A stretch of 64,000 nucleotides of DNA from NCBI GenBank assembly GCA_017303905.1, contig JAFLBH010000003.1:434001-498000 (forward strand). Reading direction: 5' to 3'. A program made the translations under genes and the position numbers. Positions 18,912 through 27,283 of the stretch are shown one piece after another; positions within the stretch are counted from its first letter, which is position 1; each line of letters begins with the position of its first letter. The notes under the pieces were generated by a model. That model saw only the letters and a program-made list of their open reading frames with translations, had not been told where the DNA came from and made no database searches. Source of the DNA: Bacteroidota bacterium (GTDB lineage: Bacteria > Bacteroidota > Bacteroidia > B-17B0 > Aurantibacillaceae).

Positions 18912-19915
18912 GACGGTTGCTGAGTATTATCGTTCGTTTCTACTTTCACTTCTTCTGCCTGATATTCTTCCTCACGTTTTGTGCCATTTACAAAATCAAT
19001 GGCATTTTGCAATGCTAAAGTATGCTCCTGTTCAATTGGAATTTGTTTAGCGAATTTTACAAGATCCGCGAGTACCAATAACTGTTGTAATTTTTCCTTG
19101 CTTAATGAGTCTACCACTTGCGATCTAAATGCTCGCATAATTTCATCAGTGGTTAACTCGAGTGCTTGTATACCAAATCGTCCTTCTATATATAAACGAA
19201 TAGAATCCGTAATGGCTGAATAATATTCTTTTGTTTTTCCGTCTTTCCAAATTTGCTCCGCTTTAATTTTCTCCAGCTGTTCCAAGGCAAGAATGTGTGG
19301 CGGAATATCCGGTTTGCGTTCTACAATAGCCTCCGGTTTTTTGCGGGTTAATCGCATAATAATAAAAATGATAAGCGCCAAAATCAAAATGGCACCGCCG
19401 ATTGTATACACCGTAGGCAAATACCATTTCCAATCAAAAGGTTCTTCAAAAGGAGGTTTGATATCCTTTACAGTGGCATCGGTAGTGTCAGTTGGAACAG
19501 TATTTACTTCTAAAAACAAAGCCTCCGTTAAATAAGGATTTGCTGTATCATCATTCACAATAAACTTAAAAGGAGGGATTGCGAAATAACCCGAATCGTA
19601 AGCTGAAACCACGAACTGCTGATGGTATTGAATAACACCCGGATTGCTTTTATCAGGAATAGTTGAATCGATTGGTGTTTTAGAAATAATCTCTACTTTA
19701 CCTGAGATAGTATCTTCGAATGAGGGCCAATCTATTTTAATATTTTTTTGCGCATTTACATCATAAGTAACATACAAATCCAATTTAGTTTCTTCACCAA
19801 TCCGGATTTTACTTGAATCAATAACCGCATTTACACGAATGTTTTGAGAATAACCCAAGCAACACAAGAGTGCAAAAAACGTCATAAGGAAAATATGTGT
19901 TATTTTAAATCTCAT
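18908..19915 (-). CDS. Bat-operon envelope protein with single membrane helix
   Basis: This 335-residue protein has a signal peptide (ends LLCCLGYSQ), a BatD-like beta-rich periplasmic domain (about 24-150), one transmembrane helix (about 168-188) and a cytosolic helical domain. The cytosolic part (IWKDGKTKEYYSAITDSIRLYIEGRFG) resembles the cytosolic tail of BatD. Proteins of this shape commonly sit between the DUF58 and batA genes in Bacteroidota. No enzymatic motif is visible. It is probably a membrane partner of the MoxR-VWA complex. Confidence 0.78.
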   Translation of the reverse strand: MRFKITHIFLMTFFALLCCLGYSQNIRVNAVIDSSKIRIGEETKLDLYVTYDVNAQKNIKIDWPSFEDTISGKVEIISKTPIDSTIPDKSNPGVIQYHQQFVVSAYDSGYFAIPPFKFIVNDDTANPYLTEALFLEVNTVPTDTTDATVKDIKPPFEEPFDWKWYLPTVYTIGGAILILALIIFIIMRLTRKKPEAIVERKPDIPPHILALEQLEKIKAEQIWKDGKTKEYYSAITDSIRLYIEGRFGIQALELTTDEIMRAFRSQVVDSLSKEKLQQLLVLADLVKFAKQIPIEQEHTLALQNAIDFVNGTKREEEYQAEEVKVETNDNTQQPS

Positions 19916-19923
19916 TCAAACTC

Positions 19924-20790
19924 TTATCGTCTCTTAAATAAATTCATTAATGGTTTAATATACCCTTCGTGTGTATATATATCGCAATAGTCTACACCAC
20001 TGCGATTAAAATTTTCCTTCACGGCATCCTCACGTTTCAAAAGATTTAATTTAAATTGTTTTTGAAAAGAAGAGCTGCTAGTATCTACCCACATTGTCTT
20101 CCCGCTTTCATTATCTTTCAGCTTAATCAAGCCTACTTTCGGAATTTCCATTTCCGCTTTGTCATTCACTTTTAAAGCAATCACATCATGTTTTTTATTG
20201 GCAATTTTAAGCGCGTCAGAATAATTGGCCGTTGAATAAAAATCTGAAATCAAAAACACGGTGCTGCGTTTCTTAATCACATTCGTTAAATATTTCAGAG
20301 CCAATTCAACATTTGTTCCCTTGCTTTCTGCTTTAAAGTCAATCAGCTCACGAATGATACGAAGTACGTGCGATTTTCCTTTTTTAGGCGGAATAAACTT
20401 TTCGATTTTATCGGAAAAGAAAATAATTCCGATTTTATCATTATTGGTGGAAGCTGAAAATGCAACCACTGCACACAATTCGGTAATCAAATCTTTTTTG
20501 AATTGCTTTTGTGTTCCGAAAAATCCGCTTGCACTTACATCAACCAATAATACTACGCTGAGCTCACGTTCTTCTTCAAACACCTTCACATAAGGCGTAT
20601 TGAAACGAGCTGTCACATTCCAGTCGATGGTGCGAACATCATCACCGGGTGTATATTCGCGAACTTCGGAAAACGCCATACCCCTTCCTTTAAACGCGCT
20701 ATGGTATTCACCGGAAAAAATCTGGCGACTTAACCCGCGGGTTTTGATTTCGATTTTGCGTACTTTTTTTAGCAGCTCAGCTGTTTCCAT
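19924..20790 (-). CDS. DUF58 domain protein of the MoxR-Bat operon
   Basis: This 288-residue soluble protein carries the DUF58 signature REYTPGDDVRTIDWN followed by a VWA-like fold with a MIDAS-like LVDVSAS. DUF58 proteins nearly always accompany a MoxR ATPase and are thought to be its adaptor or substrate. It lies between moxR and the envelope genes. The 70-bp gap to moxR is the largest in the operon and holds an inverted repeat. Confidence 0.9.
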   Translation of the reverse strand: METAELLKKVRKIEIKTRGLSRQIFSGEYHSAFKGRGMAFSEVREYTPGDDVRTIDWNVTARFNTPYVKVFEEERELSVVLLVDVSASGFFGTQKQFKKDLITELCAVVAFSASTNNDKIGIIFFSDKIEKFIPPKKGKSHVLRIIRELIDFKAESKGTNVELALKYLTNVIKKRSTVFLISDFYSTANYSDALKIANKKHDVIALKVNDKAEMEIPKVGLIKLKDNESGKTMWVDTSSSSFQKQFKLNLLKREDAVKENFNRSGVDYCDIYTHEGYIKPLMNLFKRR

Positions 20791-20800
20791 TTTAGTTCGT

Positions 20801-20863
20801 AGTTGGTAGTTAGTAGTTCGTAGATGGCATTCGCAATTAAATTCTACGAACTACCAACTACTA
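20801..20863. repeat. Imperfect inverted repeat between moxR and DUF58 genes
   Basis: The segment is built of repeated TAGTTCGTAG/GTTGGTAGT words. The core arms AGTTCGTAG (20815-20823) and CTACGAACT (20844-20852) pair perfectly around a 20-nt loop, with weaker pairing outside. It reaches into the last codon of moxR. It could be a REP-like element or an intra-operon RNA processing or stability hairpin. Confidence 0.7.
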
Positions 20864-21850
20864 GGGTACTTCAACAGTATTTAATATTTCGGTAATGATG
20901 TTTTCGGTAGTAATATTTTCTGCTTCCGCTTCGTAAGTTAACCCGATACGATGACGCATCACATCCGTACAAATTGCGCGTACATCTTCAGGAATTACGT
21001 AACCGCGGCGTTTAATAAAAGCGTAAGCTTTAGCTGCTAATGCAAGATTTATACTTGCACGAGGTGAACCACCGTAAGAAATAAGTCCGTCGAACTTATC
21101 TAATTTATATTCTTTAGGGAAACGTGTTGCAAAAACAATATCTACAATGTAGCGTTCAATTTTTTCATCCATATATACATCTTTAACAGCAGCACGTGCT
21201 TTAAGAATATCTTCAGGATTTAAAACTGCATTTGGTTTTGGCATTCCTTGCGGAGAAATGTTAGAAGCGATGATTTTTCTTTCATCTTCCTTGGTTGGAT
21301 AGCCAATCACTACTTTTAACATAAAACGATCCATTTGCGCTTCAGGTAATGGATAAGTTCCCTCTTGCTCTACCGGATTCTGAGTAGCAAGTACTAAGAA
21401 AGGATTTGGTAAAGGAAACGTTTGATCACCGATAGTTACCTGTTTCTCTTGCATGGCCTCTAATAAAGCCGATTGCACTTTTGCCGGAGCACGGTTAATC
21501 TCATCAGCCAATACGAAATTGGCAAAAATAGGACCTTTACGAATGGAGAACTGTTCTTGCTTTTGATTGTAAATCATGGTACCGATTAAATCGGCCGGCA
21601 ATAAATCGGGTGTAAACTGAATACGACTGAAATCAGCCTTCACACACTTAGCTAACGTGTTAATTGCCAAAGTTTTTGCCAAGCCCGGAACCCCTTCCAA
21701 AAGGATATGTCCGTTACTGAGTAAACCAATAAGTAATCGCTCCACCATGTGTTTCTGACCCACAATGACCTTATCCATTTCAACGGTTAGGAGGTCGACA
21801 AAAGCACTTTCGCGCTGAATTCTTTCGTTAATTTCTCTGATATCTACCAT
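20861..21850 (-). CDS. MoxR-family AAA+ ATPase
   Basis: This 329-residue chaperone-type AAA+ ATPase has Walker A GVPGLAKT (residues 53-60), Walker B VLADEINRAP, and the conserved sensor region LATQNPVEQEGTYPLPEAQ. In this setting it heads the aerotolerance operon and probably remodels or activates the VWA proteins BatA and BatB. It is the first gene of an operon of at least seven genes running to batE. A perfect TAnnTTTG promoter element lies 17 bp upstream. Confidence 0.95.
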   Translation of the reverse strand: MVDIREINERIQRESAFVDLLTVEMDKVIVGQKHMVERLLIGLLSNGHILLEGVPGLAKTLAINTLAKCVKADFSRIQFTPDLLPADLIGTMIYNQKQEQFSIRKGPIFANFVLADEINRAPAKVQSALLEAMQEKQVTIGDQTFPLPNPFLVLATQNPVEQEGTYPLPEAQMDRFMLKVVIGYPTKEDERKIIASNISPQGMPKPNAVLNPEDILKARAAVKDVYMDEKIERYIVDIVFATRFPKEYKLDKFDGLISYGGSPRASINLALAAKAYAFIKRRGYVIPEDVRAICTDVMRHRIGLTYEAEAENITTENIITEILNTVEVP

Positions 21851-21866
21851 AAGTAAAAAATGTGTT

Positions 21867-21874
21867 CAAAATTA
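21867..21874 (-). promoter_or_regulatory. -7 promoter element of the moxR-bat operon
   Basis: On the minus strand the sequence TAATTTTG matches TAnnTTTG exactly, ending 16 bp before the moxR ATG. No clear TTG is found at -33. Farther upstream (21919-21939) a TTAACCCTC-aga-GGGGATTAA palindrome is a possible operator. Confidence 0.5.
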
Positions 21875-22029
21875 GCAATGACGCGGGTTTACGAGGGTAA
21901 AGGGCCTGTTAAAAGATGTTAACCCTCAGAGGGGATTAACGTTGTTTGGCTAAGGTTAATGAAAGGTTAAAAAAAGGGCTTATTTAGACAGGTTATAAAT
22001 AACAAAAAAAATACCCTTTAATACGTAGT

Positions 22030-22058
22030 TTGAGATTCCAAATATTTCTTTATTTTTG
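22030..22058 (+). promoter_or_regulatory. Promoter of the twin small lipoprotein genes
   Basis: TTG (22030-22032) is followed after 18 bp by TATTTTTG (22051-22058), a good match to the Bacteroidota TTG-N19-TAnnTTTG promoter. It gives a leader of about 20 nt before the ATG at 22082. Confidence 0.65.
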
Positions 22059-22081
22059 GTAAAATTTTTAAAAATTCAACT

Positions 22082-22321
22082 ATGAAAAAAATTACAATTT
22101 TAGCTGTTGCAGCATTAGCAATCAGCTTTGCGTCTTGCAAAAAAGACCGCACTTGTACTTGTACTAACACAAGTTCAAGCTCTAGTGGTTCAACAACTAC
22201 TACTATTACAATCAAGAAAATTAGCAAGAAAGATGCTAAAGATGCTTGTCAAAAAAGAACTTGGACATCAACCACTTCTTCTGGGACAAATGTTAATACT
22301 CAAGATTGCAAATTAAGTTAA
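22082..22321 (+). CDS. Small Cys/Ser/Thr-rich lipoprotein A
   Basis: This is a 79-residue predicted lipoprotein. A signal peptide ends in the lipobox FASC (Cys19). The mature part starts KKDRTCTCT, continues with a Ser/Thr-rich stretch, and has two further cysteines in KDACQKR and the C-terminal QDCKLS. The mature protein is therefore a four-cysteine domain that could form two disulfides. It is a clear paralogue of the following gene. I do not recognise the family. Confidence 0.85.
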   Translation: MKKITILAVAALAISFASCKKDRTCTCTNTSSSSSGSTTTTITIKKISKKDAKDACQKRTWTSTTSSGTNVNTQDCKLS

Positions 22322-22347
22322 TTATAAACAATTTTAAATATTATAAA

Positions 22348-22599
22348 ATGAAAAAAGTATTTATTCCATTAATGTTGGTAGCTATAGTAAGCTTATCATC
22401 ATGTCATAAAGCAAGAACTTGTACTTGTACAGTTACATCTACTAGTTCTTTTAGTTCAGCAAGCACAACTTCAACTGAAATTCAAACTTGGGAAAACGCT
22501 TCAAAACATGAAGCTAATTCTGCTTGTGCTTCTCGCACAGAAGTTACAACTGTTACAGGTGGTAGTTTTACAGACACTTACGATTGTAAATTAGACTAA
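22348..22599 (+). CDS. Small Cys/Ser/Thr-rich lipoprotein B
   Basis: This 83-residue paralogue of the preceding gene has lipobox LSSC followed by HKARTCTCT, a Ser/Thr-rich segment, NSACASR and the C-terminal YDCKLD. The four mature cysteines and the RTCTCT and DCKL motifs are kept while the rest differs. The ATG at 22348 is chosen because it gives a proper lipoprotein signal (MKKVFIPLMLVAIVSLSSC). It lies 26 bp after gene A, and a strong terminator follows both, so they form a two-gene transcript. Confidence 0.85.
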   Translation: MKKVFIPLMLVAIVSLSSCHKARTCTCTVTSTSSFSSASTTSTEIQTWENASKHEANSACASRTEVTTVTGGSFTDTYDCKLD

Positions 22600-22624
22600 T
22601 TGTTTGACAATTGTTTTATAAATT

Positions 22625-22653
22625 AGGCGTTCAAAATTGAACGCCTTTTTTTG
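22625..22653 (+). terminator. Rho-independent terminator after the twin lipoproteins
   Basis: AGGCGTTCA/TGAACGCCT forms a perfect stem, followed by a run of T. Only about 5 bp separate the T run from the next start codon at 22659. Confidence 0.9.
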
Positions 22654-22658
22654 TTTCA

Positions 22659-23597
22659 ATGAAAGAGAAAATTCTTAAAATAGTTTGGATTGTATTAAGC
22701 AGTTTAATGGGCTTACTTTTTATCTATTCAGGCTACACTAAATTATATCCTATTGAGCCTTTCGAATACACTTTTGTGGATTTAGGAATTGGAGGCTGGA
22801 CATTTGCACCATTTATTGCCCGTTTTATGATTGGGCTTGAATTTTTTATTGGTTTAATGTTATTCTTTAATCTACACCTTAAGAAATTCACCATTAAACT
22901 TACTTCCGCTGTTCTTGTTTTCTTCACCGTATACCTGTTAATCATGATTTTGAGAGAGGGCAATAACGGAAATTGCGGATGCTTTGGTAATGCTTTGGCA
23001 ATGACACCACTTCAGGCAATAATCAAAAACGTTATTATGATGGGGGTTTGTGGATTAATTTACAAAATGCATGAAGGTTTTACATTCGGAAAATTAAGTA
23101 AATGGTTAAGTATTACTTTTTTTGTTACTTCCATGGCAATGCCTCATGTTTTAAATTATGTTGATTTGGATTATTCTGAATCATACTTGAATAAACCTGA
23201 AGAAAATTTCGAGATTCCCTTAGATACTTTATACAACAATGCTAAAGTAAATATACCTCCCAAATCGCTATCTAAAGGTAAACACATTCTAGCGTTCATG
23301 AGTTTGTCATGTCCGCATTGTAGAATTGCCGCGAAAAAAATGAGAATTATGTTAGAGAAAAACCCCAACATAAGTATCTATTTTATTTTAAATGGTGAAG
23401 AGAAAAAAATGGAAGGATTTTATGAAGACACAAAAACACAAAACATTCCTTATTGCATGTTGCGTGCGAGACCGTTTATTTTTCTGGCAGGAACTAATCT
23501 TCCAACAATTTACCTCATTAACAACTCAACCGTTGAGCATTGGGTGAATTACATGGAGCTTGACCAGACGGAAGTGGAAAAATGGTTAGCGGAATAA
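22659..23597 (+). CDS. MauE/DoxX-like membrane protein fused to a thioredoxin-like domain
   Basis: This 312-residue protein has four transmembrane helices in its N-terminal half (about 7-25, 50-70, 78-97 and 118-136). The NCGCFG motif (Cys106, Cys108) is typical of MauE/DoxX redox membrane proteins. After a further hydrophobic segment (about 148-165) comes a thioredoxin-like domain with CPHC (Cys218, Cys221). The layout suggests electron transfer across the membrane to a periplasmic thiol domain. A transcription terminator sits directly before the start codon, so expression must come from read-through or from a promoter overlapping that hairpin. It converges with kmo (1-bp gap). Confidence 0.85.
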   Translation: MKEKILKIVWIVLSSLMGLLFIYSGYTKLYPIEPFEYTFVDLGIGGWTFAPFIARFMIGLEFFIGLMLFFNLHLKKFTIKLTSAVLVFFTVYLLIMILREGNNGNCGCFGNALAMTPLQAIIKNVIMMGVCGLIYKMHEGFTFGKLSKWLSITFFVTSMAMPHVLNYVDLDYSESYLNKPEENFEIPLDTLYNNAKVNIPPKSLSKGKHILAFMSLSCPHCRIAAKKMRIMLEKNPNISIYFILNGEEKKMEGFYEDTKTQNIPYCMLRARPFIFLAGTNLPTIYLINNSTVEHWVNYMELDQTEVEKWLAE

Positions 23598-23598
23598 G

Positions 23599-24942
23599 CT
23601 AAATATGCTTTAATATTTCCTTTTCTACTTCTTCACTATCCCACTTCTTTTCAATATCCGGCATCGCCATAATTTTTTGCATGATGGCTTCTTGTCGCGC
23701 ACCTTCTTTTAATGCTGTGCTATAACGTATATGCGGACTATACGTCACCATACTGTAAAGCGGAATCCATTTATCAGGATATTTTTCATTGAAGCGTGCT
23801 TCAATTTTTTTCTGTAATAAAAATTTAGGATCGGCGGTTTTATCACGCATTTCAATAAAATTCGCAATCGCCAAATCAGCAATGGCATCACCGTCCGGTT
23901 TACGTAATGATTGGTACTCCGGTAAAATTTTATTCCAGTCTTCGTTGTATTTGGTTATTAATTCATTTAACACTACACAATCTTCAAATCCACAATTCAT
24001 ACCTTGTCCGAAAAAAGGAACAATCGCATGTGCTGCATCTCCAATTAATGCCACTTTGTTATCGAATACCCACGGAAAACATTTAACAGTAACAAGTGAT
24101 GAAGTTGGATTATTGAAAAAATCATCAAGCAATGTTGGCATTAGTGGCACTGCATCCGGAAATTCTTCATTAAAAAATTTCGTCACATCCTCACGGGTTT
24201 TTAATTTCTCAAATGACTTCTCACCTTCAAATGGTAAAAATAATGTACACGTAAAATTACCATCCGGATTTGGTAAGGCAATCATCATGAAACTTCCGCG
24301 CGGCCAAATATGCAATGCGTTTTTCTCCATTAAGAAAGTACCGCCCTCTCCCGGAGGAATAATCAATTCTTTATAGCCCGCAGAAATATAATGTTGATTG
24401 TACTCGAAACGATCGTTGTTGAGCTGCATGTTTAAGCGTGAAGCCGCGAAGGCGCCATCTGCTCCAAAAATCAAATCGCTGCTTGAAACCGAAGTGTTTT
24501 TATTTTCCTCATTCATAAATGAGGCTTCCATCTTCACCCTGTCAACCGCAGTGCAACGTTCATTAAAATGAATTTTTACACCCGCTTCACGCTCGGCTAA
24601 ATCCATCAACTTCATGTTTATCTCTGCACGAGAAACAGAGTAGATGGCTTGTTCCTTCTTTCCATAAGGCTGAAAGGCCGTTGATCCGTCGCGATTATGA
24701 ATAAATCGTCCGTACATAGGTATCGCGATTTTGCGTACCTCATCGGCAATTCCAACACCTTCCAATCCGCGCCAGCCTCTATCACTTAAGGCCAGGTTTA
24801 TTGATTTTCCGGCTGACATTTTTGTTTTACGCATATCCGGTCGGCGCTCATAAATATTAACCTTATATCCTTTTTTTGCGAGATAAATGGATAATAACGA
24901 GCCCACAAGGCCGGCTCCGATGATGTTTACGTTTTTATTCAT
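23599..24942 (-). CDS. kmo: Kynurenine 3-monooxygenase
   Basis: This is an FAD-dependent monooxygenase that makes 3-hydroxykynurenine in tryptophan catabolism, and in some Bacteroidota serves NAD synthesis from tryptophan. The N-terminus NVNIIGAGLVGS is the FAD-binding fold, GDAAHAIVPFFGQGMNCGFE is the second flavin motif, and the chain ends with the longer C-terminal segment seen in eukaryote-like KMO. The ATG at 24942 (447 residues) is preferred over 24960 because it gives MNKNVNIIGAG. Other kynurenine-pathway genes are not in the window. Confidence 0.95.
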   Translation of the reverse strand: MNKNVNIIGAGLVGSLLSIYLAKKGYKVNIYERRPDMRKTKMSAGKSINLALSDRGWRGLEGVGIADEVRKIAIPMYGRFIHNRDGSTAFQPYGKKEQAIYSVSRAEINMKLMDLAEREAGVKIHFNERCTAVDRVKMEASFMNEENKNTSVSSSDLIFGADGAFAASRLNMQLNNDRFEYNQHYISAGYKELIIPPGEGGTFLMEKNALHIWPRGSFMMIALPNPDGNFTCTLFLPFEGEKSFEKLKTREDVTKFFNEEFPDAVPLMPTLLDDFFNNPTSSLVTVKCFPWVFDNKVALIGDAAHAIVPFFGQGMNCGFEDCVVLNELITKYNEDWNKILPEYQSLRKPDGDAIADLAIANFIEMRDKTADPKFLLQKKIEARFNEKYPDKWIPLYSMVTYSPHIRYSTALKEGARQEAIMQKIMAMPDIEKKWDSEEVEKEILKHI

Positions 24943-25053
24943 AGGTTTTAGAATAAGCAAGTTTACATAAAAGCTTTGATTTTACTAAGGAAAAACAAAA
25001 AAATAAGCCATTTGTTTCCATCATAATTGAAAGTGAATGACTTTGCTTTTTAG

Positions 25054-25061
25054 TATATTTG
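25054..25061 (+). promoter_or_regulatory. -7 promoter element just before tilS
   Basis: TATATTTG is an exact TAnnTTTG match ending only 4 bp before the tilS ATG. If it is used, transcription would begin at or very near the start codon and the mRNA would be leaderless. No TTG at the right distance was found. Confidence 0.4.
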
Positions 25062-25065
25062 TTTA

Positions 25066-26394
25066 ATGCTCAGTGAATTTAAAGTTAGAGTTGAAAGTGC
25101 CGGTTTGTTTTCAAAAAAAGACAAACTACTCGTAGCATTTAGCGGCGGCGTAGATTCGGTTGTGTTAACGCATCTCTTAAAAGAAAATGGTTACAAATTT
25201 GAATTAGCGCACTGCAACTTTAATCTGAGAGGGAAAGAATCGGAGGCTGATGAGAAATTTTGCATGGCCTTTGCAAAAAAAATGGGCGTAAAAATTCACA
25301 TTAAACAATTCGATACCAAATCATATGTGAAAATAAAAAAACTGTCGGTACAAATGGCAGCCCGCGAATTGCGTTATCACTGGTTTAAAGAATTGCGACA
25401 CCAATGTCATTTTGATTTTATTTTAACTGCCCATCATGCCAATGATAATGTAGAAACCCTGCTTATCAATTTAACACGCGGTACAGGATTAAAAGGCTTG
25501 CAAGGAATTCCTGAAAAGCAAGACCATTTAGTGAGGCCGCTTTTATTTGCCTCTAAGAATGAGATTTTGAAATTTGCTGAGACTAAAAAAATTAATTTCA
25601 GACATGACAGCAGTAACGATGAAGTAAAGTATGCGCGTAATCTTCTTCGTCATAAAGTGATTCCGGCTTTGAAAAAATTAAATCCGTCCATCGAATCCAC
25701 TTTTAATAATAACATTGTTTTATTTAAGGAGGTGAGTATAATTATTGATAATTACATTTCTGAAAAAACGAAACTGATAACAGCCAAGGACAAGGATGTA
25801 TTTTACATTGATATTTCTAAGCTAAAGCTAGAATTATCCGGCGCTTTACTATTACATGAATGGTTGAGTCCGTTAGGTTTTAATTCTTCGCAAACCGAAC
25901 AATTATTTAAGGGTTTAAAAGAAAATAATACTGGGAAAATTTTTAATTCAGCTACTCACATTTTGCTGATAGACCGTAACAGAATCATTGTAAAACCACA
26001 AACAGAAGTATCAGACGAAAACGAGTTTGTTATTCAGAAATTAAGTGATTTTACAAAAGCTTCACCGAAACTTAAAACTGAAACAGGTGAAAAATTCAAA
26101 ATCACGGGTGACGAAAAAATTGCTTTACTTGATTATAATAAATTAAAATTTCCATTAACCATTAGAAAATGGAAGTATGGCGATAAGTTTATGCCTTTAG
26201 GAATGAAAGGATTTAAAAAACTGAGTGATTTTTTCATCAGCAATAAAATTTCTGTTTTTGAAAAGGAAAATACTTTTGTGCTTTGCAATTCGAATGAAGA
26301 TATTGTTTGGGTTATAGGAAAGCGCATAGATGATAGATACAAAATAACAGAGGTCACTAAAAAAGTTTTAAAATTAAGTTTACTTAAACCGTGA
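25066..26394 (+). CDS. tilS: tRNA(Ile)-lysidine synthase
   Basis: This enzyme converts cytidine 34 of the CAU-anticodon tRNA-Ile to lysidine, so that it reads AUA. It is an N-type ATP pyrophosphatase with PP-loop SGGVDS (residues 26-31), followed by the HCNFNLRGKESEADE segment, the LTAHHANDNVET motif, and the C-terminal TilS substrate-binding domain (FPLTIRKWKYGDKFMPLGMKG). At 442 residues it is complete. The stop codon overlaps the GTG start of the next gene (GTGA), a sign of coupled translation. Confidence 0.96.
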   Translation: MLSEFKVRVESAGLFSKKDKLLVAFSGGVDSVVLTHLLKENGYKFELAHCNFNLRGKESEADEKFCMAFAKKMGVKIHIKQFDTKSYVKIKKLSVQMAARELRYHWFKELRHQCHFDFILTAHHANDNVETLLINLTRGTGLKGLQGIPEKQDHLVRPLLFASKNEILKFAETKKINFRHDSSNDEVKYARNLLRHKVIPALKKLNPSIESTFNNNIVLFKEVSIIIDNYISEKTKLITAKDKDVFYIDISKLKLELSGALLLHEWLSPLGFNSSQTEQLFKGLKENNTGKIFNSATHILLIDRNRIIVKPQTEVSDENEFVIQKLSDFTKASPKLKTETGEKFKITGDEKIALLDYNKLKFPLTIRKWKYGDKFMPLGMKGFKKLSDFFISNKISVFEKENTFVLCNSNEDIVWVIGKRIDDRYKITEVTKKVLKLSLLKP

Positions 26395-26927
26395 GTAGCG
26401 AAATTCTATTTGAAGAAAAACAGTACATGGGGCATAATCGCCTTAGTATTATCTGGCGGATGCTATTGGCTTTATTTTGTTTTTTAGGCTATTACTGGAG
26501 CGAGAATCCTAAACCGGTTAAGGTGGCTGTGTTTTACATTGGTTCTTATCCTATACAAAACATACCAAATTCGGGTGAAATTTTCTTTTTATTAGGATTG
26601 ATTATTTTGATCATTTCAGCGGGATTAACTTATGTATTACACACACATACACGGGTGTATAATGGTTATATGATTATTGATGGATTTTGGACGGCACGTA
26701 AAGTAAAAATTGATTTCAGTACAATTACTCATATCCGTAAAGGACGATACAAACGTAATATTTTCAGGCGTGCCGTTTATAATTTACACTCCAAAGGTGT
26801 CATCAGGTTTTATACAAGTGGTCATGATTTTATCGAAATGAGGGATACTGCCGGCTTTACTTATCGCATTGGAAGTCAGCACCTCAGTCAGTTTTTTGAA
26901 ATTCTAAAGAATCAGATAAAAAGTTAA
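26391..26927 (+). CDS. Small membrane protein with PH-like domain
   Basis: This 178-residue protein starts at GTG 26391, overlapping the tilS stop codon. Two transmembrane helices (about 17-36 and 64-84) are followed by a beta-rich cytosolic region (RVYNGYMIIDGFWTARKVKI onward) that looks like a bacterial PH-type domain ending in a C-terminal helix. The family is conserved in Bacteroidota but has no firm function as far as I can tell. Operon position suggests co-transcription with tilS. Confidence 0.75.
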   Translation: MSSEILFEEKQYMGHNRLSIIWRMLLALFCFLGYYWSENPKPVKVAVFYIGSYPIQNIPNSGEIFFLLGLIILIISAGLTYVLHTHTRVYNGYMIIDGFWTARKVKIDFSTITHIRKGRYKRNIFRRAVYNLHSKGVIRFYTSGHDFIEMRDTAGFTYRIGSQHLSQFFEILKNQIKS

Positions 26928-26995
26928 TAAGTCACTGTAACCCGGGCCTGTATTTAGCGTATAATTTATACTAACTAACAAAAAATCACCTCCCC

Positions 26996-27283
26996 ATGAA
27001 TACAGCAACATTTGAAAAAATAGAGAAGGAAATGATTTCCGGCTTAAAATTTCCGGATGCAGAAGTTTTATCGGATAATGATGCTATTAAAGAGCGTTTA
27101 AGCGAATTAAACCGTGCCTTAACTTTAGGCAACCTCGAGCAAACTAAAATCAAAATTTTCTTTGAAGATGAAAAAAACTGTTACGTGGTTGAAACAACTG
27201 TGTGGGGTGTAACGGATAAGCGTGTGATTTTAAAACAAGGAACTGTGATTCCGATTACACGTATTCACCGCATTAAAATTTAA
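26996..27283 (+). CDS. Conserved hypothetical protein, 95 aa
   Basis: This is a small soluble protein without signal peptide or membrane helix. An N-terminal helical region is followed by strands (KIKIFFEDEKNCYVVETTVWGVTDKRVILKQG). It looks like a short regulatory or adaptor protein common in Bacteroidota, but I do not recognise a function. Its stop codon overlaps that of cdsA on the other strand by 4 bp. Confidence 0.75.
   Translation: MNTATFEKIEKEMISGLKFPDAEVLSDNDAIKERLSELNRALTLGNLEQTKIKIFFEDEKNCYVVETTVWGVTDKRVILKQGTVIPITRIHRIKI

Noticed and set aside
23789..24376. 195-aa ORF antisense to kmo
   Set aside because: It lies wholly within a well-supported gene, has no family features and no start signal.
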